From DAOTZU01 sp034433995 (lineage in GTDB: Bacteria; Chloroflexota; Anaerolineae; UBA1429): a DNA stretch of 10,935 nucleotides. Of the stretch, positions 1 to 6,760 are shown piece by piece (position 1 is the stretch's first letter; each line of letters starts with the position of its first letter). The translations under genes and the position numbers were made by a program. Under the pieces are notes generated by a model. The model saw nothing but the letters and a program-made list of their open reading frames with translations. It had not been told where the DNA came from and did no database searches. The stretch spans positions 1 through 10,935 of the forward strand of contig DAOTZU010000148.1 of NCBI GenBank assembly GCA_034433995.1, read 5' to 3'.

Positions 1-677
1 AGGGCAAAGGCGCGCTTGAGGCCGGCAAAGCTGCCCAGCACGCAGCGCGGCACGCCACCCAGAGGATAAAGTGGAGGATCATCCGGGTGCAGACCGATGT
101 ATACCCCCGCTTCCTCGGCCACCGGCACCACCTTGCGGATGAAATAGGCGAAATTATCCCACATCTCCTCCTCGGTATAGACCCGGCCGTGGGTGAGTTC
201 GCCCTGCATCTTGGTGACCCAGTGGCCCGCCGGGTTTTTATCCAACCGCAGGGCGTGATGCATGGCGCCGCCGCGCACCGGTTCGGGCTCGCTACGCCAG
301 ACGCCACTGGCCTGGTGGGCATAGGTGGCATAGTGGATCCCCGCCTTGCCCAGGGCCCGGATATAATCCAAATACTCCGCGATGCGCTCATCCCGCCCGG
401 GAAGATTGAGGGTGATCTCGGGAATGTTCAGCGCGCGGTAGTTGAGGATCTTCCACACCTTGAGCCCGTGGGATTCGAATTTCTTCCGCAGGGCGATATA
501 GTTCTCCAGGGTGTTCTCCTCCCGGGTGCGGAGCCAGGTGGCCACCCACTCCACCCCCAATTGTTGGGCAAACTGCATATCCTCTTCAGAGCAATCGGGC
601 GGGAGCTGGATGCCCAGCTGGATGCCGGGCCGCGAGGCATAGTAGCCGGGGACGACGCGCAAAGGATAGCGATCCAT
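1..677 (-). CDS. uxuA: D-mannonate dehydratase-like protein (UxuA family), N-terminal part, cut by window edge
   Basis: The first 225 residues are in the window; the C-terminus lies beyond position 1. The family removes water from D-mannonate to give 2-keto-3-deoxygluconate, the third step of glucuronate breakdown in the cytoplasm. The best evidence is the motif HPDDPP at residues 197-202 followed by GGVPR (207-211), matching the HPDDPP...GxPR block of UxuA-type TIM-barrel enzymes, where the His serves the metal site. The N-terminal segment (residues 20-60, with LGVEWVATWL) also reads like a TIM-barrel first strand and helix. The start ATG at 677 follows GGAGGGA (684-690) with 6 nt spacing. 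It is transcribed divergently from nrdD. The downstream metal ligands of the family are outside the window, so activity cannot be judged. A related sugar-acid TIM-barrel enzyme (xylose isomerase-like) is the alternative. Confidence 0.72.
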   Translation of the reverse strand, partial: MDRYPLRVVPGYYASRPGIQLGIQLPPDCSEEDMQFAQQLGVEWVATWLRTREENTLENYIALRKKFESHGLKVWKILNYRALNIPEITLNLPGRDERIAEYLDYIRALGKAGIHYATYAHQASGVWRSEPEPVRGGAMHHALRLDKNPAGHWVTKMQGELTHGRVYTEEEMWDNFAYFIRKVVPVAEEAGVYIGLHPDDPPLYPLGGVPRCVLGSFAGLKRAFA

Positions 678-759
678 CTCTAATCCCTCCAGGGGAGATT
701 TGGCGTCCATTGTACTCCCCCGCCAGCAGCAAGACAAATAAAGGCGCGCCGCCGGGGTG

Positions 760-788
760 ATTATACCAAGTGCAAGAATTCTTGCATT
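760..788 (-). promoter_or_regulatory. Predicted promoter of the mannonate dehydratase gene (extended -10)
   Basis: On the minus strand TGGTATAAT (768-760) is a perfect extended -10 element: TG, one base, then TATAAT. At 17-bp spacing the -35 position (788-783) reads AATGCA, a poor match, so the promoter would rely on the extended -10. Transcription would begin near 753 and leave a leader of about 76 nt before the ATG at 677. The weak -35 and the palindrome lying directly on the spacer suggest a regulated promoter. This is a sequence match only. Confidence 0.6.
771..786. promoter_or_regulatory. 16-bp perfect palindrome, candidate operator over the uxuA promoter
   Basis: TGCAAGAATTCTTGCA is self-complementary over all 16 bases. 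It covers most of the spacer and the inner part of the -35 region of the predicted minus-strand promoter (about -18 to -33), where a bound dimer would block RNA polymerase. The half-site TGCAAG with an AATT centre does not allow a confident family call. It is different from the LacI-type sites next to it, which points to a second regulator. Function is inferred. Confidence 0.5.
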
Positions 789-790
789 TT

Positions 791-804
791 GAAAAACGTT
801 TTGC
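791..804. promoter_or_regulatory. LacI-type operator, copy 1
   Basis: GAAAAACGTTTTGC contains the perfect 10-bp palindrome AAAACGTTTT (793-802) with the central CG typical of LacI/GalR-family operators. It matches the site at 882-895 in 13 of 14 bases. Its centre is about 44 bp upstream of the predicted uxuA start of transcription. The regulator gene is not in the window, so the family assignment rests on operator shape alone. Confidence 0.55.
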
Positions 805-840
805 GCTTACCCTGGTTATTGATTCACCATAACATATAAC

Positions 841-879
841 TAGTGGTTGAGCGGGACGAAACCCACTATCCCTAGTGGG
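841..879. repeat. Cluster of three TAGTGG elements with a 7-bp inverted repeat
   Basis: TAGTGG occurs at 841-846 and 873-878 in direct orientation and at 863-868 inverted. The last two form CCCACTA (862-868), 4 nt, TAGTGGG (873-879), a perfect 7-bp inverted repeat. GGGACGAAA is also repeated at 853-861 and 877-885. The cluster lies between the two LacI-type sites and upstream of both promoters, so it could be a binding site for a further regulator or a small local duplication. I do not recognise the motif. Confidence 0.4.
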
Positions 880-881
880 AC

Positions 882-895
882 GAAAAACGTTTAGC
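882..895. promoter_or_regulatory. LacI-type operator, copy 2
   Basis: GAAAAACGTTTAGC carries the 8-bp palindrome AAACGTTT (885-892) with a central CG and differs from the copy at 791-804 by one base. The centres are 91 bp apart, close to the spacing of looping operators such as lac O1-O3. The site ends 19 bp before the -35 of the nrdD promoter, so it could also affect that promoter. Function is inferred. Confidence 0.5.
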
Positions 896-914
896 AAAAT
901 TTACGCAGGAACTC

Positions 915-943
915 TTGCCAAAATCGCAGACTCGGTGTATAAT
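915..943 (+). promoter_or_regulatory. Predicted sigma-70 promoter of nrdDG
   Basis: TTGCCA (915-920) and TATAAT (938-943) are separated by exactly 17 bp, giving 5 of 6 and 6 of 6 matches to the consensus. Transcription would begin near 950. This is the strongest promoter-like sequence in the window. I looked for the paired NrdR boxes usual at ribonucleotide reductase promoters and did not find a convincing pair. Confidence 0.72.
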
Positions 944-949
944 GGGAGC

Positions 950-1136
950 GTGCCAGGAGAAGCAAACCTCTCCGCTCCCCTCTGGCTCGGCCCCCCCGCC
1001 CCGGGGCCCCGTTCTCGCGTCGCAGCATCGATAGCAATCACCATATCCAGGGTTTCAAGCCCCTGGTCAGGGCCGACCGGGGGGTTCTTCATCGTCTATA
1101 GTCGTTCGTTCACTGCAGAGTATGGAGGCTACGACC
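950..1136 (+). promoter_or_regulatory. Long GC-rich untranslated leader of nrdDG
   Basis: About 187 nt separate the predicted transcription start from the nrdD ATG. Within it are the inverted repeats GGAGA (956-960)/TCTCC (969-973), the 10-bp palindrome CGGGGCCCCG (1002-1011), and CCAGGG (1047-1052)/CCCTGG (1061-1066) with an 8-nt loop. None is followed by a U-run, and no known riboswitch core is recognisable. No convincing small ORF is seen. The length is more than translation alone needs, so RNA-level control is possible but unproven. Confidence 0.35.
1124..1128 (+). promoter_or_regulatory. Ribosome binding site that fixes the nrdD start
   Basis: GGAGG ends 8 nt before the ATG at 1137. It overlaps the alternative in-frame ATG at 1122, which has no such sequence in front of it. 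The site therefore favours 1137 as the true start. Confidence 0.7.
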
Positions 1137-3278
1137 ATGACCGAATGTCGCATCAAGCTGGTTCGCAAGCGCGATGGGCGCCTGGTGCCCTTTGACCAGG
1201 AAAAGATCACCAACGCCATCTTCAAGGCTGCCCAAGCGGTGGGCGGCGACGACCGGGAGCGCGCCGTCTTTATCTCCAACGCTGTGGTCAAGATGTTGGA
1301 GGAGCGCTTTGGCGACGCGGTCATCCCCTCGGTGGAGGATATCCAGGACCTGGTGGAGCGCGCCTTGATCAAGCATGGCCACGCCAAGACGGCCAAGGCC
1401 TACATCCTCTACCGCGACCTGCACAACAAGCTACGCGACATCCGCGCCTTGGTAGACGCCAACGAGCTGGTGGATGGCTACCTGGAGCACCTGGATTGGC
1501 GGGTGAACGAGAACAGCAACATGAGTTTCTCCCTCCAGGGGCTGAACAACCATATCTTTTCCGCCGTCAATAGCGCCTATTGGCTCAACCGACTTTACCC
1601 CAAGTCGGTGCGCGACGCCCACCTCAACGGCGATATCCACTTGCACGATCTCTACATCCTGGCCGTCTATTGCTGCGGCTGGGATCTGCACGACCTGTTG
1701 GTGCGCGGTTTCGGCGGCGTGCCGGGCAAGATCGCTTGCAAGCCTCCCAAGCACTTTCGCTCCGCCCTGGGGCAGATCGTCAACTTTTTCTACACCATCC
1801 AGGGGGAATCCGCCGGGGCGGTGGCCTTTTCCAGCTTTGATACCTACCTCGCCCCCTTTATCCGTTACGACGGGCTGGGGCCCAAGGAGGTGCGCCAGGC
1901 GCTGCAAGAGTTTATCTTTAACATGAACGTGCCCACCCGGGTGGGCTTCCAGACGCCTTTTACCAACCTCACCATGGATCTGAAGGTGCCCTCCATCCTG
2001 GCCGATGAACCCGTCATCATCGGCGGGCAGCCCCAGGAGGCGACCTATGGCAAGTTCCAGGAGGAGATGGACCTCCTCAACCGCACCTTCGCCGAGTTGA
2101 TGTTGGAGGGAGATGCCGACGGGCGGGTGTTCACCTTCCCCATCCCCACCTACAACATCACCGCCGATTTCGATTGGGATAACCCCAACCTGGATCCCAT
2201 CTGGCAGATGACGGCCAAGTATGGCATCCCCTACTTTGCCAACTTTATCAATTCGGACCTGAACCCAGAGGACGTGCGCTCCATGTGTTGCCGGCTGCGC
2301 CTCTCCAACAAGGAGCTGCGCCAGCGAGGCGGCGGCCTGTTCGGGGCCAACCCCCTCACCGGCAGCATCGGCGTGGTAACCTTGAACATGGCCCGCATCG
2401 GCTACCTGGCCACCAGCGAAGACGATTTCCTGCGCCGCGTGGCCGAGCTGATGGACATCGCCAAGGAGAGCCTGCTCATCAAGCGCCGGGTCATCGAGCG
2501 CTTTACCGAGGGCGGCCTTTACCCCTATTCGCGGCACTATCTGGACGGCGTCAAGCAGCGGTTCGGCCAATATTGGGCCAACCATTTCAACACCATCGGC
2601 CTCAACGGCATGAACGAGGCCTTGCTCAACTTTATGGGCGTGGACCTGACCGACGCCCGCGGCCGCGCCTTTGCCGAGCAGGTGCTGGATTTCATGCGCG
2701 AGCGCCTCATCCGTTACCAAGAGGAGACGGGGCAGCTCTTTAACCTGGAAGCGACGCCCGCCGAGGGCACCAGCTACCGCTTTGCCCTGCTGGATAAAGC
2801 CCGCTACCCCGATATCATCACCGCCAACCACGACACCCCGGAGGCGGAGCCGTTCTACACCAACTCTACCCAGCTCCCGGTGAACGCCACCGATGACCTT
2901 TTCCAGGCGCTGGATTGGCAAGATTCTTTACAGACCAAATATACCGGCGGCACCGTGATGCACATCTTTTTGGGCGAGCGCTTGCCCTCCATCAAGGCCA
3001 CCAAGGAGCTGGTGCGCCGGGTGGCGAGCCATTACCGGCTGCCCTATTTCACCCTCACGCCCACCTTCAGCGTCTGCCCCAGCCACGGATACCTGGCGGG
3101 CGAGCATTTCACCTGCCCCAAGTGTCCCACGGAGCAGCCCTGCGAGGTTTATTCGCGGGTGGTGGGCTATCTGCGGCCGGTGCAGCAATGGAACAAGGGG
3201 AAAAAGGCCGAATATCGCCTGCGCAAGACCTTCTCTGTGGAACCGGTGCCGCAGAGGCTGGACATCGCCGCATCATGA
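1137..3278 (+). CDS. nrdD: Anaerobic (class III) ribonucleoside-triphosphate reductase, glycyl radical enzyme
   Basis: This 713-residue protein reduces ribonucleoside triphosphates to deoxyribonucleotides without oxygen, in the cytoplasm, using a glycyl radical made by NrdG. An ATP-cone allosteric domain fills residues 1 to about 95 (KRDGRLVPFD). The catalytic barrel follows, with YCCGWDL (C179, C180) and the finger-loop motif MCCRL (C384, C385). The end carries a four-Cys zinc site (C647, C660, C663, C669) and the radical motif RVVGYLRPVQQWNKGK, with G677 as the radical glycine 36 residues from the C-terminus. All family hallmarks are intact. MCCRL rather than the MGCRS of E. coli/T4 enzymes suggests the NrdD2 type, which uses thioredoxin instead of formate as reductant; that is inference from family knowledge. 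The start is chosen for its ribosome binding site and because the ATP-cone begins there. The stop overlaps the nrdG start (ATGA). Confidence 0.96.
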   Translation: MTECRIKLVRKRDGRLVPFDQEKITNAIFKAAQAVGGDDRERAVFISNAVVKMLEERFGDAVIPSVEDIQDLVERALIKHGHAKTAKAYILYRDLHNKLRDIRALVDANELVDGYLEHLDWRVNENSNMSFSLQGLNNHIFSAVNSAYWLNRLYPKSVRDAHLNGDIHLHDLYILAVYCCGWDLHDLLVRGFGGVPGKIACKPPKHFRSALGQIVNFFYTIQGESAGAVAFSSFDTYLAPFIRYDGLGPKEVRQALQEFIFNMNVPTRVGFQTPFTNLTMDLKVPSILADEPVIIGGQPQEATYGKFQEEMDLLNRTFAELMLEGDADGRVFTFPIPTYNITADFDWDNPNLDPIWQMTAKYGIPYFANFINSDLNPEDVRSMCCRLRLSNKELRQRGGGLFGANPLTGSIGVVTLNMARIGYLATSEDDFLRRVAELMDIAKESLLIKRRVIERFTEGGLYPYSRHYLDGVKQRFGQYWANHFNTIGLNGMNEALLNFMGVDLTDARGRAFAEQVLDFMRERLIRYQEETGQLFNLEATPAEGTSYRFALLDKARYPDIITANHDTPEAEPFYTNSTQLPVNATDDLFQALDWQDSLQTKYTGGTVMHIFLGERLPSIKATKELVRRVASHYRLPYFTLTPTFSVCPSHGYLAGEHFTCPKCPTEQPCEVYSRVVGYLRPVQQWNKGKKAEYRLRKTFSVEPVPQRLDIAAS

Positions 3279-3982
3279 AGATCGCCGGCTTGCAGAAGCT
3301 GAGCCTGATCGACTTTCCCGAGCGTCTGGCGGCCACCGTATTCCTGGCCGGCTGCAACCTCAATTGTAGCTACTGCTACAACCGCTGGATGTTGGATGCC
3401 GGCCGGGTGACCGCGGCGCTCTCGGTGGAGGAGCTGCTGCGCTTTTTGCGGCAACGGGCGGGGCTGTTGGATGGGGTCTGCCTCAGCGGCGGCGAGCCGA
3501 CGCTCCACGAGGAATTGGCGGAACTCCTGCGGGCGATCAAATCCTTAGGCTATGCCACCAAGCTGGATACCAACGGCACCCTGCCGGAGCGCCTGGAGCC
3601 CCTCTTGCACCAAGGCTTGGTGGATTATGTCGCCATGGACCTGAAAGCGCCCTTGGATGCGCGTTACGCGGAGGTAGCGCGCCGCCCGGTGGACCTGGCC
3701 GCCCTGCGGCGCAGCATGGAGCTCATTCGCGCCTGGGGCGGGGCCTATGAATGGCGCACCACCATCATCCCCACGCTGGACGAGGCAGCCCTCCGGGATA
3801 TAGCCGCCGTGGTGCGCCCGGAGGAGCGCTGGTACTGGCAGCGCTTTGTGCCCACCGAGGGAGTGGCGCCAGAGCTTGCCGCCCTGCCCGCCCTGGATGA
3901 AGATGGGCTGCTGGCCCTGGCCCGGCGCCTGCAGGATGTGGCGCCGGGCGTGCGGGTGCGGGGCAGAGAGGAGCACAGCTAG
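3275..3982 (+). CDS. nrdG: Anaerobic ribonucleotide reductase activating protein (radical SAM)
   Basis: This 235-residue protein uses a [4Fe-4S] cluster and S-adenosylmethionine to abstract hydrogen from the NrdD glycine and so switch the reductase on. The cluster motif CxxxCxxC is at C27, C31 and C34 (CNLNCSYC), and the GGEP motif that contacts SAM is at residues 72-75. The N-terminal KIAGLQKLSLIDFPERL is typical of the longer NrdG type found beside NrdD2-like reductases. The ATG overlaps the nrdD stop as ATGA and has no strong ribosome binding site of its own, so the two are probably translationally coupled. The open frame continues upstream inside nrdD, but family similarity begins at this ATG. 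Length and motifs look complete. A strong hairpin follows 41 bp after the stop. Confidence 0.94.
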   Translation: MKIAGLQKLSLIDFPERLAATVFLAGCNLNCSYCYNRWMLDAGRVTAALSVEELLRFLRQRAGLLDGVCLSGGEPTLHEELAELLRAIKSLGYATKLDTNGTLPERLEPLLHQGLVDYVAMDLKAPLDARYAEVARRPVDLAALRRSMELIRAWGGAYEWRTTIIPTLDEAALRDIAAVVRPEERWYWQRFVPTEGVAPELAALPALDEDGLLALARRLQDVAPGVRVRGREEHS

Positions 3983-4023
3983 GGCGGGCGATGCCGAGAC
4001 CTCGCTCCTGGCAGGCCTTCCTG

Positions 4024-4050
4024 AAGCCGTCGGTTTGCAACCGACGGCTT
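4024..4050. terminator. Hairpin terminator between convergent nrdG and the GH106 gene
   Basis: AAGCCGTCGGTT (4024-4035) and AACCGACGGCTT (4039-4050) form a perfect 12-bp stem with a 3-nt loop. On the plus strand it runs into CTTGTTCT, a modest U-rich tail, so it should best stop nrdDG transcripts. On the minus strand the tail is poor, though the symmetric A/T ends allow two-way use. It is the only structure in the 83-bp gap between the two stop codons. Confidence 0.72.
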
Positions 4051-4065
4051 GTTCTATGAGGGGAC

Positions 4066-6750
4066 CTAATCATCATAGAGCAGTGTCACCGGGCCCAATA
4101 AGCCGGAGGGGATGCGCTCCTCCACCGGGGCCACCAGGCCCAGCTGCACCACCTGCTGCCACTCCTCCGGACGCAGGCCCGGCAACGGTGAGACTCCCTG
4201 CCGTTGGCGGATCCCCTGGATGCGGTTGTAGAGGAGGTTGGTCACCACTACACGCACCCGGTTCACCCCCGGTTGCAGCCAGGGTGTCAATTCAAAGCGG
4301 TAAGGCGCCCAAATCCTCGCCCCCACCGACCGTTCTCCGATAAACACCTCGGCCACATGCTCCACCGTGCCTAAATCCAGGAGCACGCGCTTGGCCCCCG
4401 TGGGCACGTCCAAGGTGAGGTAATAGTTTAGGGAACCGGCAAAATCGCGCAGCTCGGGGAGGGCGCGCCAATCCACAAAAGCCTGGTTGGGGCATAGCCG
4501 GCCATCGGGAAGTTGCAGGTCACAAGAAGGAATGGGCAGGCGATGCCTCGGCTCGACCGGTGGCGGCGCTGGCGGACATTCCCCCGGCGGCGAAACCACG
4601 ATAATATAAGACTCGTGAGCGCCGAAATGCAACTGCAGCGGCCCTTCGGCGCAGCCCCAACGTGTTCCCGTCTCCGGGTCCCAGATCTCCTTATCCCCTT
4701 GAGCCCTGAGCTGGAGCTGCAACACGACGGGCTCCACCTCCTGACGCGCCAGGCCGTGGTGATAGGGCAAGGGATACCGCAAGCGGTCTGCCTGGGGATG
4801 GGCAATAAAGTAAATTTCCACAGGGCCCATCCGACGATGTGCCCACCAAGGAAGGCGCTGGGATCCATCACCGAGGAGCTGTAGATCGGGGACGAGCCCG
4901 CTGAGGGCACGGAATGCCTCCAGCGAGGTGACCGTGCGCGGTTGCGCCAAGAGCTGTCGCCAGACCTTGGCCAGCTCGTCATCGTCTACTCGGCCTCGGA
5001 GGCCGGGCACACGGGGCGACTGAGGATCTAGCACGATCAAAGTGGCCCCATCTTGGGCCAGGGCCAACAAACGTTGCGCCGCATCCAGCGGCAGCCAGCG
5101 CAGAGGAGGGAGGACCATGGCCGCATAGTCCTGCTCTCCGATGCGCAGGCTCCCCTCTACCACGGAAGCCCCCAGCAAGGCGTGATCGTTCACCCAATCC
5201 CAGGTGTACCCGGCAACCTCCTGGGGCGGCTCGGGCTGTATCCTGGCCCCCGCCCATTGAAAGGATTCCGAGTTGGTCTCGCGCAGCAGATAGGGCTGGG
5301 CATACCACAGGTCATACAATGGCAGGTAGAGGGCAAAATCCGTGGCAGCCTGGCCCTGCTGTAAAAGAAAACTGATGCGTGCCACATAGTCGATGAACTT
5401 GCCTAAATACCGAAACCAGGTGATGTTATGGTTGAAATGGCAGGTGGCATAGCAGGTCCAGCCGGGCGCGTCACCAGCCTCTGGGGGAGACGAGGGATAG
5501 CCATGAAATAATACCCGGTTGATGCCACAGGCAAACTGGGCATCGGCCAAAAGCTTGAGATCGTCGGGACGTTCGGCGAATTGTTTGACATTGGGCCACC
5601 CGTAGAGGCAGGTAAAGGACTCGCTGGAGATGATCGGCCGGTTGTAAAGGTGGCCCGCGGAGGCCGCCAGCCGTAGCGCCTCCAGGGGATAGAGCAGCAT
5701 CTCGCCTTCGGGTATATCCGCTGTGCCGTAGGCCCGCAGCACATCGCCCGGCATGCCATGAGCTTGCACCCGCGAGCGCAGCCCATGCGCATGGCACCAG
5801 CGGGTGTACGGCTCGTAAAAGTTTTCGATGATCAGCTCCGAGAGCACGCGGTTATAGTCGCAGCGCACATGGCGCAAGAGGGCCAAGGCATCCGGATCGT
5901 CCACAGCCCAGACGCCGAGCAGGGCGGGCAGGTAGGGCCGGAGGTCATAGCCACGGCGGCGCGCAAATTCTTCAGAGAACGCGGGCGACCAGTACGGCCC
6001 CAGCACCTCCCAACTATCGCAGAACAAGGCGCCAAGGCCTTGGCCAATGCGGTGCCCCAGGTGGCGGACGATCTGCGTGCCCAAACCGCTCAGATGGGCC
6101 TCTGTGCCCACAGCGCTCAGATGGTCATGCACCCAACCCTCGCCGCCGGGGGCGCAACGATTCACCCGCTGCCCCGTAAAGGAACGCAGCAGGAGGCAGA
6201 TGCGCCATTCTCCTGGGGGAACATCCCACACAATCTGGGTGGCCCCGGGCTCCACATCAAGTTCGCGCTGGCTCTGCAGGATCGCCTTCTGGCCTGCACA
6301 GGGCACGGCGAAAGCCCCGATGATCCTCTCGCCCTCAGCCAAGGGGGGCAGCTCCAGGCGCGCCTCCCTGGCAGGGCCGGAGATAACCCAGGTGTGGGCG
6401 CGCAGGGTGCCCGCCCGCGCCTCCCCCTGAATGTGGGGACCACCGAAAGGCCAGCCGCTGCCGAAAGTGAGATCGAAACCGAGCCCCAACCGGGCTGCCT
6501 CGGCGATGGCCTCATCCACCAAGGCGAACCACTCGGCGCTGGCAAAAGCGGGCCCCGGCGGAGATCCGGGCTGGGGATAAACCACCGCCAGCTCCACGCC
6601 GCCCCAGCCAGCCTGGGCCATCAAAGATAGCTCGCGGCGAATCTCCTCCGGCGTGATGCTATTGGCGAACCACCACCAGCGCACCCAAGGACGGGCAGAG
6701 GTGGGAGGATGGAGAAAGCCGGCCTGAAGTTGCTGTTTTGATGGGACCAT
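4066..6750 (-). CDS. GH106-family glycoside hydrolase, predicted cytoplasmic alpha-L-rhamnosidase-like enzyme
   Basis: This 894-residue protein matches the glycoside hydrolase family 106 plan, whose known members release terminal alpha-L-rhamnose. Family-like blocks are: FLHPPTSARPWVRWWW near residues 12-27; MAQAGWGGVEL (44-54); GFDLTFGSGWPFGGP (91-105); DSWE (245-248) followed by EEFARRRGYD; IISSESFT (373-380); and FHGYPSSP (415-422). E248 and E377 are the likeliest catalytic or metal-binding acids by position, but I have not aligned them to a structure. Residues from about 745 to the end form a predicted beta-sandwich sugar-binding domain of GH2 type. There is no signal peptide or membrane segment, so it should act in the cytoplasm on imported oligosaccharides. 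It starts 10 bp after the upstream ATPase stop with only a weak ribosome binding site, suggesting coupled translation. Exact substrate is unknown. Confidence 0.82.
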   Translation of the reverse strand: MVPSKQQLQAGFLHPPTSARPWVRWWWFANSITPEEIRRELSLMAQAGWGGVELAVVYPQPGSPPGPAFASAEWFALVDEAIAEAARLGLGFDLTFGSGWPFGGPHIQGEARAGTLRAHTWVISGPAREARLELPPLAEGERIIGAFAVPCAGQKAILQSQRELDVEPGATQIVWDVPPGEWRICLLLRSFTGQRVNRCAPGGEGWVHDHLSAVGTEAHLSGLGTQIVRHLGHRIGQGLGALFCDSWEVLGPYWSPAFSEEFARRRGYDLRPYLPALLGVWAVDDPDALALLRHVRCDYNRVLSELIIENFYEPYTRWCHAHGLRSRVQAHGMPGDVLRAYGTADIPEGEMLLYPLEALRLAASAGHLYNRPIISSESFTCLYGWPNVKQFAERPDDLKLLADAQFACGINRVLFHGYPSSPPEAGDAPGWTCYATCHFNHNITWFRYLGKFIDYVARISFLLQQGQAATDFALYLPLYDLWYAQPYLLRETNSESFQWAGARIQPEPPQEVAGYTWDWVNDHALLGASVVEGSLRIGEQDYAAMVLPPLRWLPLDAAQRLLALAQDGATLIVLDPQSPRVPGLRGRVDDDELAKVWRQLLAQPRTVTSLEAFRALSGLVPDLQLLGDGSQRLPWWAHRRMGPVEIYFIAHPQADRLRYPLPYHHGLARQEVEPVVLQLQLRAQGDKEIWDPETGTRWGCAEGPLQLHFGAHESYIIVVSPPGECPPAPPPVEPRHRLPIPSCDLQLPDGRLCPNQAFVDWRALPELRDFAGSLNYYLTLDVPTGAKRVLLDLGTVEHVAEVFIGERSVGARIWAPYRFELTPWLQPGVNRVRVVVTNLLYNRIQGIRQRQGVSPLPGLRPEEWQQVVQLGLVAPVEERIPSGLLGPVTLLYDD

Positions 6751-6760
6751 GGCCTGTGTC

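Noticed and set aside
946..985. Possible cobalamin riboswitch (GTGCCAGGAGAAGC resembles a B12 box)
   Set aside because: The rest of the conserved cobalamin riboswitch core is not found upstream, and the predicted transcription start near 950 leaves no room for it. A class III reductase does not use B12.
678..1121. NrdR boxes for nrdDG
   Set aside because: I looked for a pair of the AT-rich palindromic boxes with the usual spacing near the promoter and saw none convincing. The LacI-like sites do not fit that consensus.
875..1195. A 106-codon plus-strand frame through the nrdD leader
   Set aside because: It starts upstream of the predicted promoter, runs into nrdD in another frame, has no good ribosome binding site and shows no recognisable domain.
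1431..2921. A 496-codon open frame on the minus strand across nrdD
   Set aside because: It lies entirely opposite nrdD, which has every catalytic and metal motif intact. Long antisense frames are expected where third codon positions are GC-rich, and its translation shows no recognisable motif.
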